DNA of 64,000 nt, from contig OY843611.1 in the NCBI GenBank assembly GCA_963692995.1, positions 2,046,001 to 2,110,000 on the forward strand, written 5' to 3'. This document shows, one piece after another, positions 1 to 10,200 of the stretch (positions within the stretch are counted from its first letter, which is position 1; every line of letters begins with the position of its first letter). The DNA comes from Bin87 sp963692995. GTDB lineage: Bacteria > Chloroflexota > Dehalococcoidia > Lucifugimonadales > UBA3495. Made by a program: the position numbers and the translations under genes. A model generated the notes under the pieces. The model was not told the DNA's origin. It did no database searches and saw nothing but the letters and a program-made list of their open reading frames with translations.

Positions 1-1
1 G

Positions 2-745
2 CAGGGCCGCACCATTACTCCCACCCTCGTCAAATACGCCGACCAAAATTCATATTTGGCTCAAAATCAAGACATCCCGGAAACCAACGCCTTTCCCCCG
101 GCGCCGGTCTCAAATGCGGCGGTTCGCCTGGTTGATTATGACCCCGACGCATCCCGCAACCTCGCCGCAGCGCTCCTGTACCGGCGGGGCGGCGCGTATG
201 CTGACGCCCTCGACCAGTCCAGCTCCATGTCTGAAGATCAGCGGCGGGACGTCATCAGCGCCGCCGTTTGCAGTATCGGCCCCCATGACCCAGCCCCCAG
301 GGAGTTCGAACTGGTGGGATACACCTTCGAGTTCACCATGGACTACGGCGCGTTACGCGAATTCCGACGCCACCGCATGCAAACCTACTTGTCACAACCT
401 CTGACTATCGCCAACGGGTTCGCTATCCCCCCGCTGATCGGCGAGTCCGGCATGGAGGGTGTTTTCAGTCGGGCAACATCCCAAGCCGACGCGCTGTACC
501 GCAAGCTGGGTGATCACTCCCCCGTCTTCGCCCAGTACGCCGTCACCCACACCCACCTCCAGCGCGTCCTGTCGCGAATGAGTCTCCGCGAATGCTACCA
601 TCTGTTCAAATTGCGGACTTCTCGCCAGGCCCACGAATCCATCCGCCGACCTGTGATCGAGGCCATGCGCCTCGCCGTCAACGTCCAACCCGAGCTATTT
701 CGCCACCTGCCCCTCCGCAACGCGCCCCCATGGTGGCCCTTTTAA
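2..745 (+). CDS. ThyX-like FAD-dependent thymidylate synthase family protein (5' end outside window)
   Basis: The reading frame is open from the window edge to the stop at 745. A TTG at 56 could serve as a start, but the residues before it (ending K-Y-A-D-Q-N-S-Y-L) read as protein, so this is the C-terminal part of a longer gene. It carries R-H-R followed by T-Y-L-S-Q and a C-terminal region rich in the L-R-x-S-x-x-A-H-x-x-I-R pattern seen in ThyX, which makes dTMP from dUMP using FAD and methylene-tetrahydrofolate. The usual RHRxxSxNxxSxR signature is altered (no Ser/Asn at the expected places). It may be the degenerate second half of a tandem ThyX-like protein rather than an active enzyme. 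Family assignment is inference from these patterns. Confidence 0.6.
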   Translation, partial: QGRTITPTLVKYADQNSYLAQNQDIPETNAFPPAPVSNAAVRLVDYDPDASRNLAAALLYRRGGAYADALDQSSSMSEDQRRDVISAAVCSIGPHDPAPREFELVGYTFEFTMDYGALREFRRHRMQTYLSQPLTIANGFAIPPLIGESGMEGVFSRATSQADALYRKLGDHSPVFAQYAVTHTHLQRVLSRMSLRECYHLFKLRTSRQAHESIRRPVIEAMRLAVNVQPELFRHLPLRNAPPWWPF

Positions 746-750
746 AACGT

Positions 751-772
751 AGGGGCAATCCTCCTGGTTGCC
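751..772. repeat. small imperfect palindrome after the ThyX-like gene
   Basis: GGGGCAATCC and GGTTGCCC arms form an imperfect inverted repeat just after the ThyX-like stop codon. The arms resemble other GGGGCAA/TTGCCC and GGGGCGA/TCGCCC palindromes in this window (about 18190, 28714, 41960). Probably a degenerate intergenic palindrome, possibly also a terminator hairpin. Confidence 0.4.
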
Positions 773-783
773 CTCTGCGCCAC

Positions 784-936
784 CTAAGGATCCGAGCAAT
801 CTCTCGTAAACCCGCAATTGCGGCAGATGATCTTGCAACCCCGCTCGTGCATCCGAAAGCCGCAAATCTCGCAATCCAGGCCATCATCCCTTCCTGGCTG
901 AGGCAGCTTTGGCGTAACAGTTCCAGGCGTCGGCAT
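784..936 (-). CDS. 50-residue zinc-ribbon protein
   Basis: A short ORF of 50 codons, starting ATG at 936 and ending TAG at 784. It begins 4 bases after the anti-sigma stop and has a strong GGAGG Shine-Dalgarno about 8 bases upstream, inside the anti-sigma 3' end. The N-terminal 20 residues are Pro-rich and probably disordered. The C-terminal half holds five cysteines in the order C-E-I-C, C-K-I-I-C-R-N-C and a final D-C-S-D-P, which is a compact zinc ribbon. Function is unknown. The overlap-like spacing says it is translated with the sigma/anti-sigma pair, so a role in the same stress response or as a nucleic-acid-binding accessory is a reasonable guess. The zinc ligands and ribosome-binding site are directly visible. 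Confidence 0.75.
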   Translation of the reverse strand: MPTPGTVTPKLPQPGRDDGLDCEICGFRMHERGCKIICRNCGFTRDCSDP

Positions 937-940
937 TGCA

Positions 941-2059
941 TCACCTCCCCCGATGCAGGGGCGGTGGCATAGGAGGCCCCGTGATGATACGAGCGGTCAG
1001 GAACTTCTCCCCGGTAGGATTGCTGGGCCCATGCCGTTCATCGGGCATCAAAGCCACTTCCTGGAATCCGAAGACCGATTCGTCCAGTTCAAACTGCTTA
1101 ACGCCGCTCCCGTCGTCTTCATTCACCACGATTCGGTCAACCAACATCCGCTTGTCGTCCCGTACCAGCCAAATCTGGTAGGAATCGGCCGGCATCCCGG
1201 CAACCATCAACACTCCTTGTCGGCCGCTCGGATCGATCATCAATACTCCTTGGGCCTCCGGCTCCGTACCCATCGGCGAATTCATTGGCAGTTTCTCCGT
1301 CTCCGGCTGAGCCAATCTCACCATGGCCTCCGCCATGTCCGCCACCTCTTGCTTCACTTGGTCCACCGCCTCGGCGTCGGGTATCTCCGACTCTTCCGTC
1401 GCGGCCATGCTCACGGCGGCTCCCGTGTCTCGTGTCAGATTGAGGCTGCCCGCCGCTGGCGCCACCGGAATGACTTGCGACTGCGACGCCGATATTGGCT
1501 TGGTCGGCGCCACAACGACGGCTGGCGCGTTGGCAGACGCTCCGCTGGCCGGCTCAACTGGGTCTGGGTCATTCGGCTGGGATGCCACTGCTATCGCCGA
1601 CAAGTGCATTTGCGTCGCGGCCTCATTAGCGGCGGTCAATTGATTAATTTCGCGCTGCTGCAACACCATGAAGCCGATGGACGCCGCCAGCAAAATGCTC
1701 AACGTCCCAACGGACACCGGAGCCAGCCATTTGCGTAACCGCCGCGCCGACCAACGAGCGTCCGGCGGCGGCAAAACCGGAGTGCGCTCAGAGGCTCCCT
1801 CGGAAACGGCGCCAGTGGCGGCAGCCAGAACCCGCCCCTTCAACCCGGCCGGCAAATCTACCTCCGGCGCGGCCTCCGTCAGCCGAGCCGCCGCCTCGCG
1901 AAAACCGAACAGGACCTCCTGGCAATGCGGGCAACGGACAACGTGATGGAACACCGCCTGGAACTCGGCGTCGTCCAGCGCATTCAACGCAAACGCCGCC
2001 AGCTCTTCCTCTGGGTGTTCACCACCGAATTGAGGTTCGCTCAAGTTTTCAGGCCACAT
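941..2059 (-). CDS. membrane-anchored anti-sigma factor (zf-HC2 + RskA-like C-terminal domain)
   Basis: Predicted to bind and inhibit the ECF sigma factor encoded just upstream. Residues 39-46 show the H-x3-C-x2-C zinc-binding anti-sigma motif (H39, C43, C46). One transmembrane helix is visible at about 113-134. A long Ala/Pro/Val-rich linker follows, and the C-terminal 110 residues (with G-M-P-A-D-S-Y-Q-I-W-L-V) match the extracytoplasmic anti-sigma-K/RskA domain. RskA-type proteins usually release sigma after regulated intramembrane proteolysis; that step is family knowledge, not seen here. Its start overlaps the sigma gene by 11 bases, which implies translational coupling and fixed stoichiometry. 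Confidence 0.9.
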   Translation of the reverse strand: MWPENLSEPQFGGEHPEEELAAFALNALDDAEFQAVFHHVVRCPHCQEVLFGFREAAARLTEAAPEVDLPAGLKGRVLAAATGAVSEGASERTPVLPPPDARWSARRLRKWLAPVSVGTLSILLAASIGFMVLQQREINQLTAANEAATQMHLSAIAVASQPNDPDPVEPASGASANAPAVVVAPTKPISASQSQVIPVAPAAGSLNLTRDTGAAVSMAATEESEIPDAEAVDQVKQEVADMAEAMVRLAQPETEKLPMNSPMGTEPEAQGVLMIDPSGRQGVLMVAGMPADSYQIWLVRDDKRMLVDRIVVNEDDGSGVKQFELDESVFGFQEVALMPDERHGPSNPTGEKFLTARIITGPPMPPPLHRGR

Positions 2060-2621
2060 ACTCTTCCAATGCCGCCTTCAGCTTCTGCATCCCCAGACGC
2101 ATCCGCGTTTTTACGGTGCCCAGCGGGATGTCCAGCATTTTCGCAATCTCGGATTGACTGTACCCATGCCACGCCGAAAGATACAACGGTCGGCTCTGTT
2201 CTTTCGGAAGTTCCAAGAGCGCGGCGCGTACCATTCGTGCGTTGAATCCTCGCTCCACCTCCTGTTCCACGCTCAATTTCCGGTCGGGAATACGGTGCAA
2301 AGTCTCAATCTCAGGATGCACCGTATGGTCCGCCGTCCGCCGCTTCGAGCGATACAGATCCACCACCTTGTGGTGGGCTACTGACATTACCCAAGTCCCC
2401 GGCGCAGACATCTCCGGCCTATAGCTGCCCGCCTTCCGCCAGATGTTGCTGAACACTTCCTGCACCGCGTCTTCGGCCAGGCTTTCATCCTTCAGCACCG
2501 ACACTGCCAAAGAGTATATCCGCTGCGCGTAGCGGTCATACACCGCCTCCAACGCTCGCTCGTCGCCAGCGCCAATATCGACAATGCGCTGTACATCCTC
2601 GTTGTATTGATTATCTGACAC
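2049..2621 (-). CDS. ECF-family RNA polymerase sigma factor (SigK-like)
   Basis: 190 residues, a normal size for group 4 sigma factors. Region 2 spans about 24-95 (D-R-Y-A-Q-R-I-Y-S-L and D-A-V-Q-E-V-F core) and region 4 about 128-180, with an HTH (Y-S-Q-S-E-I-A-K-M-L, then G-T-V-K-T-R-M-R). GTG start at 2621 with an excellent GAGGAGGGG ribosome-binding site. First gene of a three-gene minus-strand operon with its anti-sigma and a zinc-ribbon protein. Such pairs normally autoregulate; I did not identify a convincing cognate promoter motif upstream. Confidence 0.93.
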   Translation of the reverse strand: MSDNQYNEDVQRIVDIGAGDERALEAVYDRYAQRIYSLAVSVLKDESLAEDAVQEVFSNIWRKAGSYRPEMSAPGTWVMSVAHHKVVDLYRSKRRTADHTVHPEIETLHRIPDRKLSVEQEVERGFNARMVRAALLELPKEQSRPLYLSAWHGYSQSEIAKMLDIPLGTVKTRMRLGMQKLKAALEEYVA

Positions 2622-2802
2622 GGCCCCTCCTCAATTATCCGGGGCTCCGGCATCACCGGTTTGCGTCTTTATACGATACCGTCGGCATATCGGATTGGCC
2701 AATTGCACAGTCTAATCGACAACGTTCCGCTTTAGGTGGTTAGGCACAGAGGCCACCGCAAGGGTTGCCCTTGCCGAGCAGGTGCGTCCATCATTACGGG
2801 AG

Positions 2803-4155
2803 TTAAACCACCACACTGTCGAAAATATCCCGCAGGTTCGGCAGGTTTTCCAGGGACCAGATCAACTCCAGGGCCTGCTCGCACTGCTGCTCCGTGATCG
2901 TCGGACACGCCAACCGGCGAAACTTGGCGTCCACGTCCGAGTCGCTCAACGGATTCTTCCCGTGGCCCTTGGGATAACTCGTCGCCGCCACCTCGGTCTG
3001 CCCGTTGTTCTTGATCACCTCAATGTGGCAGTTGTATTCGGCGGGATACCGCTTCGTGAAATCCGTATTTTCCTCAATCCGCATCTTGTTGATGATCGTC
3101 CGCAATCCGGTATCGGCAATCCGGTCCGGCGCAAACGTCGCCGGCGTAACCGCTCCGTCCCGCAGTCCCACCGCCGTCAGGAACGGTATGCTGTGGTCGG
3201 CCGTTTCCCGCGTCTTGGGATCCCATTTTTCGGGTTCCGTCGATGCGCTACTCACCGCCGAATGGTAAGACTGGATCTTTATGGACGCTACCTCGTCTAA
3301 CCGTACCCGCTCGTGCAGTTGAATGGCCAAGTCAATCGGCGCCTGCGTGTGAATTTGCGACGGATAGAATTTGAAAATGGTATTCAAAATGCGAAACGGC
3401 TCGTTGCCGCCGCCCATCGCCGCAATGTCCACCGGATACCCGATGGCCTGATCCCACAGACCCAATCGTCCCTCGAAAGGCTCAAACGGCCCGGTCATAC
3501 CTTCAGCCGCCAGCTGGGCGGCGAAAACCCCCGAGCGCGTCGCCGCCGCCGCCGCGCAACCCTTCCACATCGACAGCTCCCCCATCCGCGTCACGCGCAG
3601 CGGCACGTTGGGCACCACCGCCAGCGAAATCGCATGACCCATCTGTTCTTCGTCCAACCCCAGTACCTTGCCCGCCGCGCACGCCGCGCCGATCACGCTA
3701 AGCACACCTTGGTCCCATTGGTTATCCGGCACCTGGTCAGCAATCCGGCAGAACACCTCGTAGGCCAGCGCGATCGCCGTGATAACCGTCCGCCCGTCCG
3801 CATCGATACTGTCCGCCAGGGCCAGCGCCGCCGGGATCATGTCGCTAGGATGCCCGCCGCCCGGCGAAAAATAAGAATCATTGCAGTCCAGGTACCGCAC
3901 CATCACACCATTGGCGAACCCCGCCAGGTCCAGCGACGAATAGTCGTTTGTCCCCAGGATGCGCGACGGCGTTCCGCTGGTAACGTCGCCAGCTAGCTTC
4001 CGGGCCACCTTGGCCGGCTCGCTCAAATAGCCGCCAACGGCGCAGCCCAGCGTATCGGCAACGGTCCGTTTCACCTGATGCACCACCTCCGGGGGCAGAT
4101 CCTCATAGGTGAGGTTGCAAGCGTAAGAACTCAGCAATTCCGTGGTGCGGTCCAT
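2803..4155 (-). CDS. MmgE/PrpD family protein
   Basis: 450 residues, full length for the 2-methylcitrate dehydratase/cis-aconitate decarboxylase superfamily. The diagnostic stretch R-Y-L-D-C-N-D-S-Y followed by G-G-H-P-S-D-M-I-P lies at about 87-108, and a helical MmgE domain fills the N-terminal 250 residues. PrpD itself dehydrates 2-methylcitrate in propionate breakdown, but many paralogues act on other polycarboxylates and no methylcitrate synthase or lyase is nearby, so the substrate is unknown. It is the last gene of a minus-strand run behind the LLM oxidoreductase (gap 128 bases), pointing to catabolism of an organic acid. Confidence 0.9.
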   Translation of the reverse strand: MDRTTELLSSYACNLTYEDLPPEVVHQVKRTVADTLGCAVGGYLSEPAKVARKLAGDVTSGTPSRILGTNDYSSLDLAGFANGVMVRYLDCNDSYFSPGGGHPSDMIPAALALADSIDADGRTVITAIALAYEVFCRIADQVPDNQWDQGVLSVIGAACAAGKVLGLDEEQMGHAISLAVVPNVPLRVTRMGELSMWKGCAAAAATRSGVFAAQLAAEGMTGPFEPFEGRLGLWDQAIGYPVDIAAMGGGNEPFRILNTIFKFYPSQIHTQAPIDLAIQLHERVRLDEVASIKIQSYHSAVSSASTEPEKWDPKTRETADHSIPFLTAVGLRDGAVTPATFAPDRIADTGLRTIINKMRIEENTDFTKRYPAEYNCHIEVIKNNGQTEVAATSYPKGHGKNPLSDSDVDAKFRRLACPTITEQQCEQALELIWSLENLPNLRDIFDSVVV

Positions 4156-4194
4156 AAATCCCGTTACCTCTCATCCGTGTTGCGAAACAAGCGC

Positions 4195-4219
4195 GAGGGC
4201 GACCCTCGTGGTCGCCCCC
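4195..4219. repeat. GAGGGCGACC/GGTCGCCC palindrome
   Basis: Inverted repeat with a short CTCGT loop between the LLM oxidoreductase and MmgE/PrpD genes. Related arms recur near 18157 (perfect GGGCGACCC/GGGTCGCCC) and 44360. Most likely a member of the intergenic palindrome families in this genome. Confidence 0.5.
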
Positions 4220-4283
4220 ACATTGTATCGCCAAACCGCGGGGGTAAATAATCATTCCCCTTGCGCCTTTCCCGTATTGCGGA

Positions 4284-5126
4284 TTAGCGAATCACCGCCT
4301 CCGCCATCCGTTCCAGTTGCGCCCCCATCTGCTCTTCCGTCTCACAATGCTCCGGCCGCACCACCACCCGGTCCGCTCCGGCGTTGAGAAAGTCTTGCAC
4401 CAACTGCCCGTCCGGAGCCTGCCCATAAACCGAGATAGTCAACGATTTCGGATCCCGACCCCGGGCCTCGGCCAACTCGTCCAACCGTTTCCGGCTCTCT
4501 TCCAGCTCAGCCGGCATGATCCGGTTCGGCAACCAGCCGTCGCCCCAGGTGGCCACGCGCTGCAACACCCGTCGAGCCAGCCCGCCCAGGATCACCGGCG
4601 GATGGGGCTGCTGTACCGGCTTTGGGTTCGACTTTACCGGCGGAAAGTCGTAGTAAGTTCCGTGAAATTCGGCTTCGTCCTTCGTCCAAAGCTCCTTCAT
4701 CACCGCCACCGCCTCCCGCGTCTGCGTCCAACGATGGTCAAAGTCCCCGCCGAAAATCTCCGTTTCCTCCCGGTTCCAGCCGGCCCCGATGCCGAAAAGG
4801 AACCGCCCACCGCTGATTCGGTCCAGCGTCGCGATCTCCTTGGCCAGCATCAGCGGGTTCCGCTCCGGCACCAGCGTAATTCCGGTACCCAGTTTGATCG
4901 TCGTCGTAGCCCCGGAAGCCCGCGCCAGCGCGATGTAGGGGTCGGCAAAGTGGGCGTATGTCCACGGAATTTCACCCCCGGACGGAAACTGGCTCGCGCT
5001 CTGCACCGGCAAAATCGGATGCTCCGCATACCAGATCGACTCAAAACCCAACGACTCGGCCTTGCTGGCCATAAACGCCGGGTCAACGGTGTAAGCCGGC
5101 AACGGAAGGGAAGTGCCAACGGACAT
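4284..5126 (-). CDS. LLM-class flavin/F420-dependent oxidoreductase
   Basis: 280 residues of a luciferase-like TIM barrel. Diagnostic stretches are the early E-S-I-W-Y-A-E-H, the middle T-G-I-T-L-V-P-E-R-N-P, and R-F-L-F-G-I-G-A-G-W-N-R-E-E, which together are typical of the F420-dependent subfamily (Rv2161c-like). These enzymes use F420H2 or FMNH2 to oxidise or reduce small organic substrates; which cofactor applies here cannot be told from sequence alone. ATG start at 5126 with GAGGAG upstream. Lies in a minus-strand run between an alpha/beta hydrolase and an MmgE/PrpD gene, suggesting one catabolic unit. Confidence 0.9.
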   Translation of the reverse strand: MSVGTSLPLPAYTVDPAFMASKAESLGFESIWYAEHPILPVQSASQFPSGGEIPWTYAHFADPYIALARASGATTTIKLGTGITLVPERNPLMLAKEIATLDRISGGRFLFGIGAGWNREETEIFGGDFDHRWTQTREAVAVMKELWTKDEAEFHGTYYDFPPVKSNPKPVQQPHPPVILGGLARRVLQRVATWGDGWLPNRIMPAELEESRKRLDELAEARGRDPKSLTISVYGQAPDGQLVQDFLNAGADRVVVRPEHCETEEQMGAQLERMAEAVIR

Positions 5127-5226
5127 AATGATTGCTCCTCAGATCAGTGAATTTTCATCGCAACGCTTGATAGGGAACATGCACAAATGGCTGGACTGCG
5201 GATGCGTTATCGAAGACTTCAATCCG

Positions 5227-7218
5227 TCAGTTATCCGCAGCCACCGCCTCTCGCACCTCCACGATGGCGTCGTACACTTCCCCGCCCTGGCCCACCACCA
5301 CGTCCACATCCTCCGCCAGCATATAACCCGCTCCCACCAACACCTCGGCAGACTCCCGCACCCGCGCCAGGTATTCCTCCCGCGACCCGTACCGTTCCTC
5401 AATCGACGGCCTGGGATCTCCCGAGGCCAGCCGTTGGGCCCGCGTCACCGCAAAGGGGATCGCTCCGCCCACCACCGTACCGCCCGGCGCCAGCGTCTGT
5501 CCCGCGCCGCCGATGTCAGAATGCCGCACGTTCCAGCCCGTATATGCCGCCAGCGGCACCACAATGGCCGGCAGTCGCACGCCTCCCACCTCGTTGCCGT
5601 CCGCGTCCACCGCCGAAACCAGCGGTGGGTATTCGTCCCCCACCTCCGGCGGGATCACTGTGGGCGCCGCCCGGTCCGGTCCGAAGTTCAACGCCCGCAT
5701 TACCTTCTGATACGTCGGAAACTCTACCCCCGGCAAAGCCTCGAACCATTCCCGCAGGCTATCGGCAGGAACAATCGTCTCATCCGCATGATTGGGATAC
5801 CCATTCGCCGGAGGTTCTTCATTATGGGTAACCCATCGGTCCAGACAGTACAGCGCCGCCCGCATCAGGGGGCGGTAGTCAACGTAATTCAATGCCTGAA
5901 CGCCCCGCGCCCCGGTGTCCGGGTTGGTGTCCGAAATGGGCAGGTTCGCCGGCGCGTGTTGCGTCCCGCAGAACAGCCACGACCGCACGTTTCCCGGCAA
6001 AGTCACGTCTGCCTTGCCGTCCGGCGTAACGTGGGCCAACGCGCCATGCCCGCCCCAGTATTCCGACGACGTGTTGGTGTAAATTACCTTGGGCGCAACG
6101 CTACGCCGCGTTACCTCGGCAAGCACTCCATCTTCACCGTCCGGTTCAATATCCAGGAACGGCGGCAGGTTGTTCACGCTCCGGTTGGACAGACTGGAAG
6201 GCTGTCCGAAACGCACGTTGAACTCACCCATCTTCCCTCCCGCCACGTTGGGCAGCATCCCCTCGAACACGATGCGGCCATTTTCGTCCCGGTTCAGTCC
6301 CAGGTGCAGCAGCTGCCTCAGGAACCGCCCGCTCTGGCTGCGCCCGTAGGCGTAAGCTCGCCCCAGCGCGCCGGCCAGCGGATTGGCCGTGCCCACGTCG
6401 TCGGCAGCAGCGTACCGCAGCCACGCCACAATATCCCGCGTCGCAAGCAGTCCCAAACCCACCACCGGAGCGTGGGAGGTTTCATACACGACCCGATAAA
6501 CCTTCCCAGCCTCGAACCCGCCATCCATCGTGACGTGTGCCGCATCCGGCACCTTGCGCCCATCCACCAAACGGGCGAAAGCCCATTGCCGCCTCGGTAT
6601 CACCGTTTCGGGCCCGTCCTCGTAGTCTTGTACCGTCAGTACGGAGTCCCAACTTTCCAGGTGATTGGCCGGATATGGCGCGTGGTCCCGGTCCGACAGA
6701 AACTGCGTGTCAGTCGCGACCGTCGGTTGGAACGAAACCACGATGCGCCCCGACACCGGCGATCCGTCCGCGTTCCGCGCATTGGGCACATTGCAACGGA
6801 ACAGACCCGGCGCCTCGGGAACGTCATGCTGCCAGCCGCACCACACCAGGCTGTAGCCCAATCGCATCAGGAACCCGTTGCCCGGATGCGGGGCCGCGTC
6901 CGGCGGCACGTCCGGCGAGCTGTTGAGATTCTTCAGCGCCAGTTCCTTCCCGCGGTTCAGCACATCCAGCAGCAGCCGCCCGTTGCCATGGTCATTGTCC
7001 ACGGGTTTGATGATCCGGAAATCCGACGAAAACTCCACTAACCCGTCGCCATTCCGCGGCGCCAATCCGATGTCTGCTATTACCGCATTGTCCCGGTGCG
7101 CCGGGTCAACGGCGAAGTATGCCACGCCGTCAATCCGCTCATACCGCCCTACGTCGCCAAAAGCCGGCCCGTCCGCAAATTCCGTCCGCGTACTGATCTC
7201 CAACCTGATAAGCGCCAT
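5227..7218 (-). CDS. alpha/beta hydrolase domain-containing protein (large esterase-like)
   Basis: 663 residues, matching the large 'alpha/beta hydrolase domain' family. The nucleophile elbow is seen as Y-G-R-S-Q-S-G-R-F (G-x-S-x-G-type turn) at roughly residue 295, followed by a downstream H-G-A-L-A-H segment that could contribute the catalytic His. No signal peptide is evident. Substrates of the family are poorly defined (esters or amides). The start ATG has GAGGTGAA upstream, lying in the 14-base gap after the CHAT-STAND gene, so the two are probably co-transcribed. Confidence 0.8.
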   Translation of the reverse strand: MALIRLEISTRTEFADGPAFGDVGRYERIDGVAYFAVDPAHRDNAVIADIGLAPRNGDGLVEFSSDFRIIKPVDNDHGNGRLLLDVLNRGKELALKNLNSSPDVPPDAAPHPGNGFLMRLGYSLVWCGWQHDVPEAPGLFRCNVPNARNADGSPVSGRIVVSFQPTVATDTQFLSDRDHAPYPANHLESWDSVLTVQDYEDGPETVIPRRQWAFARLVDGRKVPDAAHVTMDGGFEAGKVYRVVYETSHAPVVGLGLLATRDIVAWLRYAAADDVGTANPLAGALGRAYAYGRSQSGRFLRQLLHLGLNRDENGRIVFEGMLPNVAGGKMGEFNVRFGQPSSLSNRSVNNLPPFLDIEPDGEDGVLAEVTRRSVAPKVIYTNTSSEYWGGHGALAHVTPDGKADVTLPGNVRSWLFCGTQHAPANLPISDTNPDTGARGVQALNYVDYRPLMRAALYCLDRWVTHNEEPPANGYPNHADETIVPADSLREWFEALPGVEFPTYQKVMRALNFGPDRAAPTVIPPEVGDEYPPLVSAVDADGNEVGGVRLPAIVVPLAAYTGWNVRHSDIGGAGQTLAPGGTVVGGAIPFAVTRAQRLASGDPRPSIEERYGSREEYLARVRESAEVLVGAGYMLAEDVDVVVGQGGEVYDAIVEVREAVAADN

Positions 7219-7232
7219 TTCAGTTCACCTCA

Positions 7233-10200
7233 TCACAAAGTCTCGCTCAGGTCCACATCCAGGTCTCCCGGGGGTTCTGCCCCGGTGTTGTCCCGCCACC
7301 ATTGTGCAAACGGCTCCTCTCCCATGCGGTCCCGCAACCGAGCCAGGTGCGCCTTTACCTGCACCAGAATCGGCAATTGATAGTCGTTGACCAATTGGAA
7401 CGTTCGGGCCACCCACTCCAGTGCATCCGGCAAGTTCCCCCTTTCTTCCTCCACCATCCCCAATTGTCCGTAGGTGCGCGCGGCGCGCAGCACGTCCTGG
7501 GCGCTCTCAAAGGCAACCCGCGCCTGGTTGTACCATTCGTACGCCTGATCCAAATCCCCCTGCTCGTGATGCACCACCCCGATTTGGCGCGCCTCTACAC
7601 CCACTCCCCCGATGTCTCCTCGTCGCTCTCGGTATTCCATGGCGACCCGCAGCCATTCCTCCGCTTCAGCCGGAATCCCCCGCGCCTGCGCCAGCACGCC
7701 CAAGTGATGAAATTCCACAACCATTTGGTCCGTCATCCCCATTCGGTCGCACAGCCCCAATGCCTGCTGATACCACGACTGCGCCTCTTCAAAAAGATAT
7801 TCGGAGTGATCAACCGTCCCCAGCGCGTGGAAAATGTGAACGGCAGTCTCTTCGTCCCGGTTCTCTTCCACCATTTCCCGCGCCCGGTGGTACCAGCTCC
7901 GCGCTTCGTCGTACTCAAACCGCATATGACACGCCGAGCCCAGGGCGCGAAAGTCGTTGACCATCTCCTCGTAGTCGGGCAGCCGCTGGTGAATGTCCAG
8001 CGCTCGCATGTACCACTCTTTGGCCGCCCCGTACTGCCGTTGGTGATGCCTCACCTGCCCAATGGCGAAACAGGCGTCGGCAATTGACTCCTGGTCATCG
8101 CCGCCGTCGATTATCTCCAGCCCATTCTCCAGCCACTCCGAAGCATTTTCGTACTGTCCCCGTCTGGTCGCGATCAGCCCATTCTGATGATACACCGCAG
8201 CCGTTCGCGGGTCGGTCTCCCCGTCCGGCTGCTCCAGCAGGTAGTCCAGCAGCTGCCGGTTGAACATATCGGCCCGGTCCAAGTCCAGCAGTTCCACTGA
8301 TTCCATCGAGTCAGTACCCAGAAGGTACTGCCAGAATTCAACTGCCCCGTTGCCCTCGGCCTCCGATGCCGTATGCCCGATGACATCCAGCAACTGCCCG
8401 CGCAGCCGCCGCAGCTCCGGGAACCGCTTCTGCATCCGGTACACCTGCGCCAGCGGCTGTATCAACAACTGCGCGTTGTCCCACTGCCGGTATTCCAGCG
8501 CCAGGCCCAACGCCTGCGTCAAGTTGCCTTCCTCGGCCAACACCGCCGTAACGCCGGCATCCTGGTTCTCGTACAGGCTCTCCATGAAATAGTCCGCGGT
8601 GTCCGCATACACCCGCACAAATTCCTGCTCCAGCCGCCGAATGCCGTCACTGGATACCTGCCGTCCCAGCTTGCGTCCCAGGAACCACGGCAACGCCGGA
8701 TTGATCTGATACACGCTGGGCGAAACCGGTTCCAGCAAACCCGCCGCCTGAGCCGTTCGCAGCAACGTCCGGCAGGCGGCATAGGATCTCCCGGTGGACT
8801 GTACCCCGCCCTCGGGTGTCAGGAGCGACCGCGAGGCGCCCGCGGTCAAATCGTCTCCCATCACCTGCGCGTACACCCGTTCCTCGGTGAGGTGCGAAAG
8901 CACGTCCAGCATCACCCTCCGCTGGAATAACGACACGAACGGCAGGTGCGTCCGGTTCCGATGCGACAGCCGCGAAAACCCGTATTCCAGCGTTGCCGTC
9001 AAAACGGCGCTCCGGCCCGGTTCGCCACCCTCCGGTTGCTGCGCCATCAGGCTCCGCAATTCCCCGGCGACCACGGATGCTGGAACGTCCTTCACCGTCG
9101 GTATGGCGATCTGCATCGCCAGCGGATGCCCTCCCAGGAGCTCCATCAGCTCCCCAAAATCTGCTCCCGCCCGGGTTGGGGGAACTCCCGCTTTGTCCAT
9201 GACAAATCCCGCAAACGCCAGCCGATCCGCCTCGGTAAGGCCCTCCAACGTGAGCGAAGCATGCGGAACCGTCACCCATTCCTCTTCCGAGCGCCGACTC
9301 AGCAGCAGCGCGCCCGTCCCCACCGGACCCGTAGTAACCTCTCCCAGGAACGCCGCCAAGTCCGGCAATTCTGCCTCGTTCAGCAGACCCGGCGCTCCAT
9401 CGGGGAACCCGGCCACATTCTCCAGGTTATCCCAAACCAGCAACGACGGGTTCTGCTGCAAATAGACCGTCACCCATCGCCGCTGCTGCTCCGCCGGCAT
9501 ATCGGCGAAATCCAAACCGGCCACTGCTGTGCCGATCTCATGCACCACTCGCTCGATGCCGGCCGGATGCGACGCCTCAAATGCCGTGTAAAATACCCCG
9601 CCCGGATATGCCACCCGCGCCGGCTTCAGGAACCACCGGGAAATCCCCAGCGCCAACTCCGTCTTGCCCACTCCTGTATCACCGGACAACAGCGCCACGG
9701 AGTGCGCCTGCAACGCGCGTTCCAGTTGCCGCAATTCCCCGGCACGCCCCACCAACCCGTACTGACCTGCCATCGGAATCTGCAACGCATCCGCCGGCGC
9801 TTCTTCCGGTTGGATCACCGGCGGCGCCAACGGATCGGGCTGGCGCTGTTCGATCTCGGCCGGCAGATATCGCCGGGACTGGTACACGGCCGGCGTATGC
9901 CAATCCCAAAACACCCGTTTCCCGTGTATCGTCACCCGTTCCGGCGTGTCCATCAAACCACGCCGCACCGACGCAATCGCTCCCCCAACGCTGTTCCCCT
10001 GGGCCAGCCGCGCATAAAATGCGCGGGCCGATCCCTCGGCCATGTCTGAGTGTAGCGGCACCGGCAAAAGCGCTACTTGGGCCACACCGGCGTCTGCCAC
10101 CGCCAGCGCCGCCGCCGACCATTTTGCTGCGGTCCCTTCATCTGCCGGCGCCCCCGCCGAAATTAGCGCCACCCGCACGCCCCCGTCGGCCAGGACCGCG

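Noticed and set aside
5113..7041. 642-codon plus-strand ORF opposite the alpha/beta hydrolase
   Set aside because: Arg/Pro/His-rich protein typical of the complement of a GC-rich gene; the minus strand has a catalytic Ser motif and a good ribosome-binding site.
8946..10049. Long plus-strand ORF opposite the STAND gene
   Set aside because: Basic, Pro/Arg/His-rich composition and no family motif; the minus strand has Walker motifs and TPRs.
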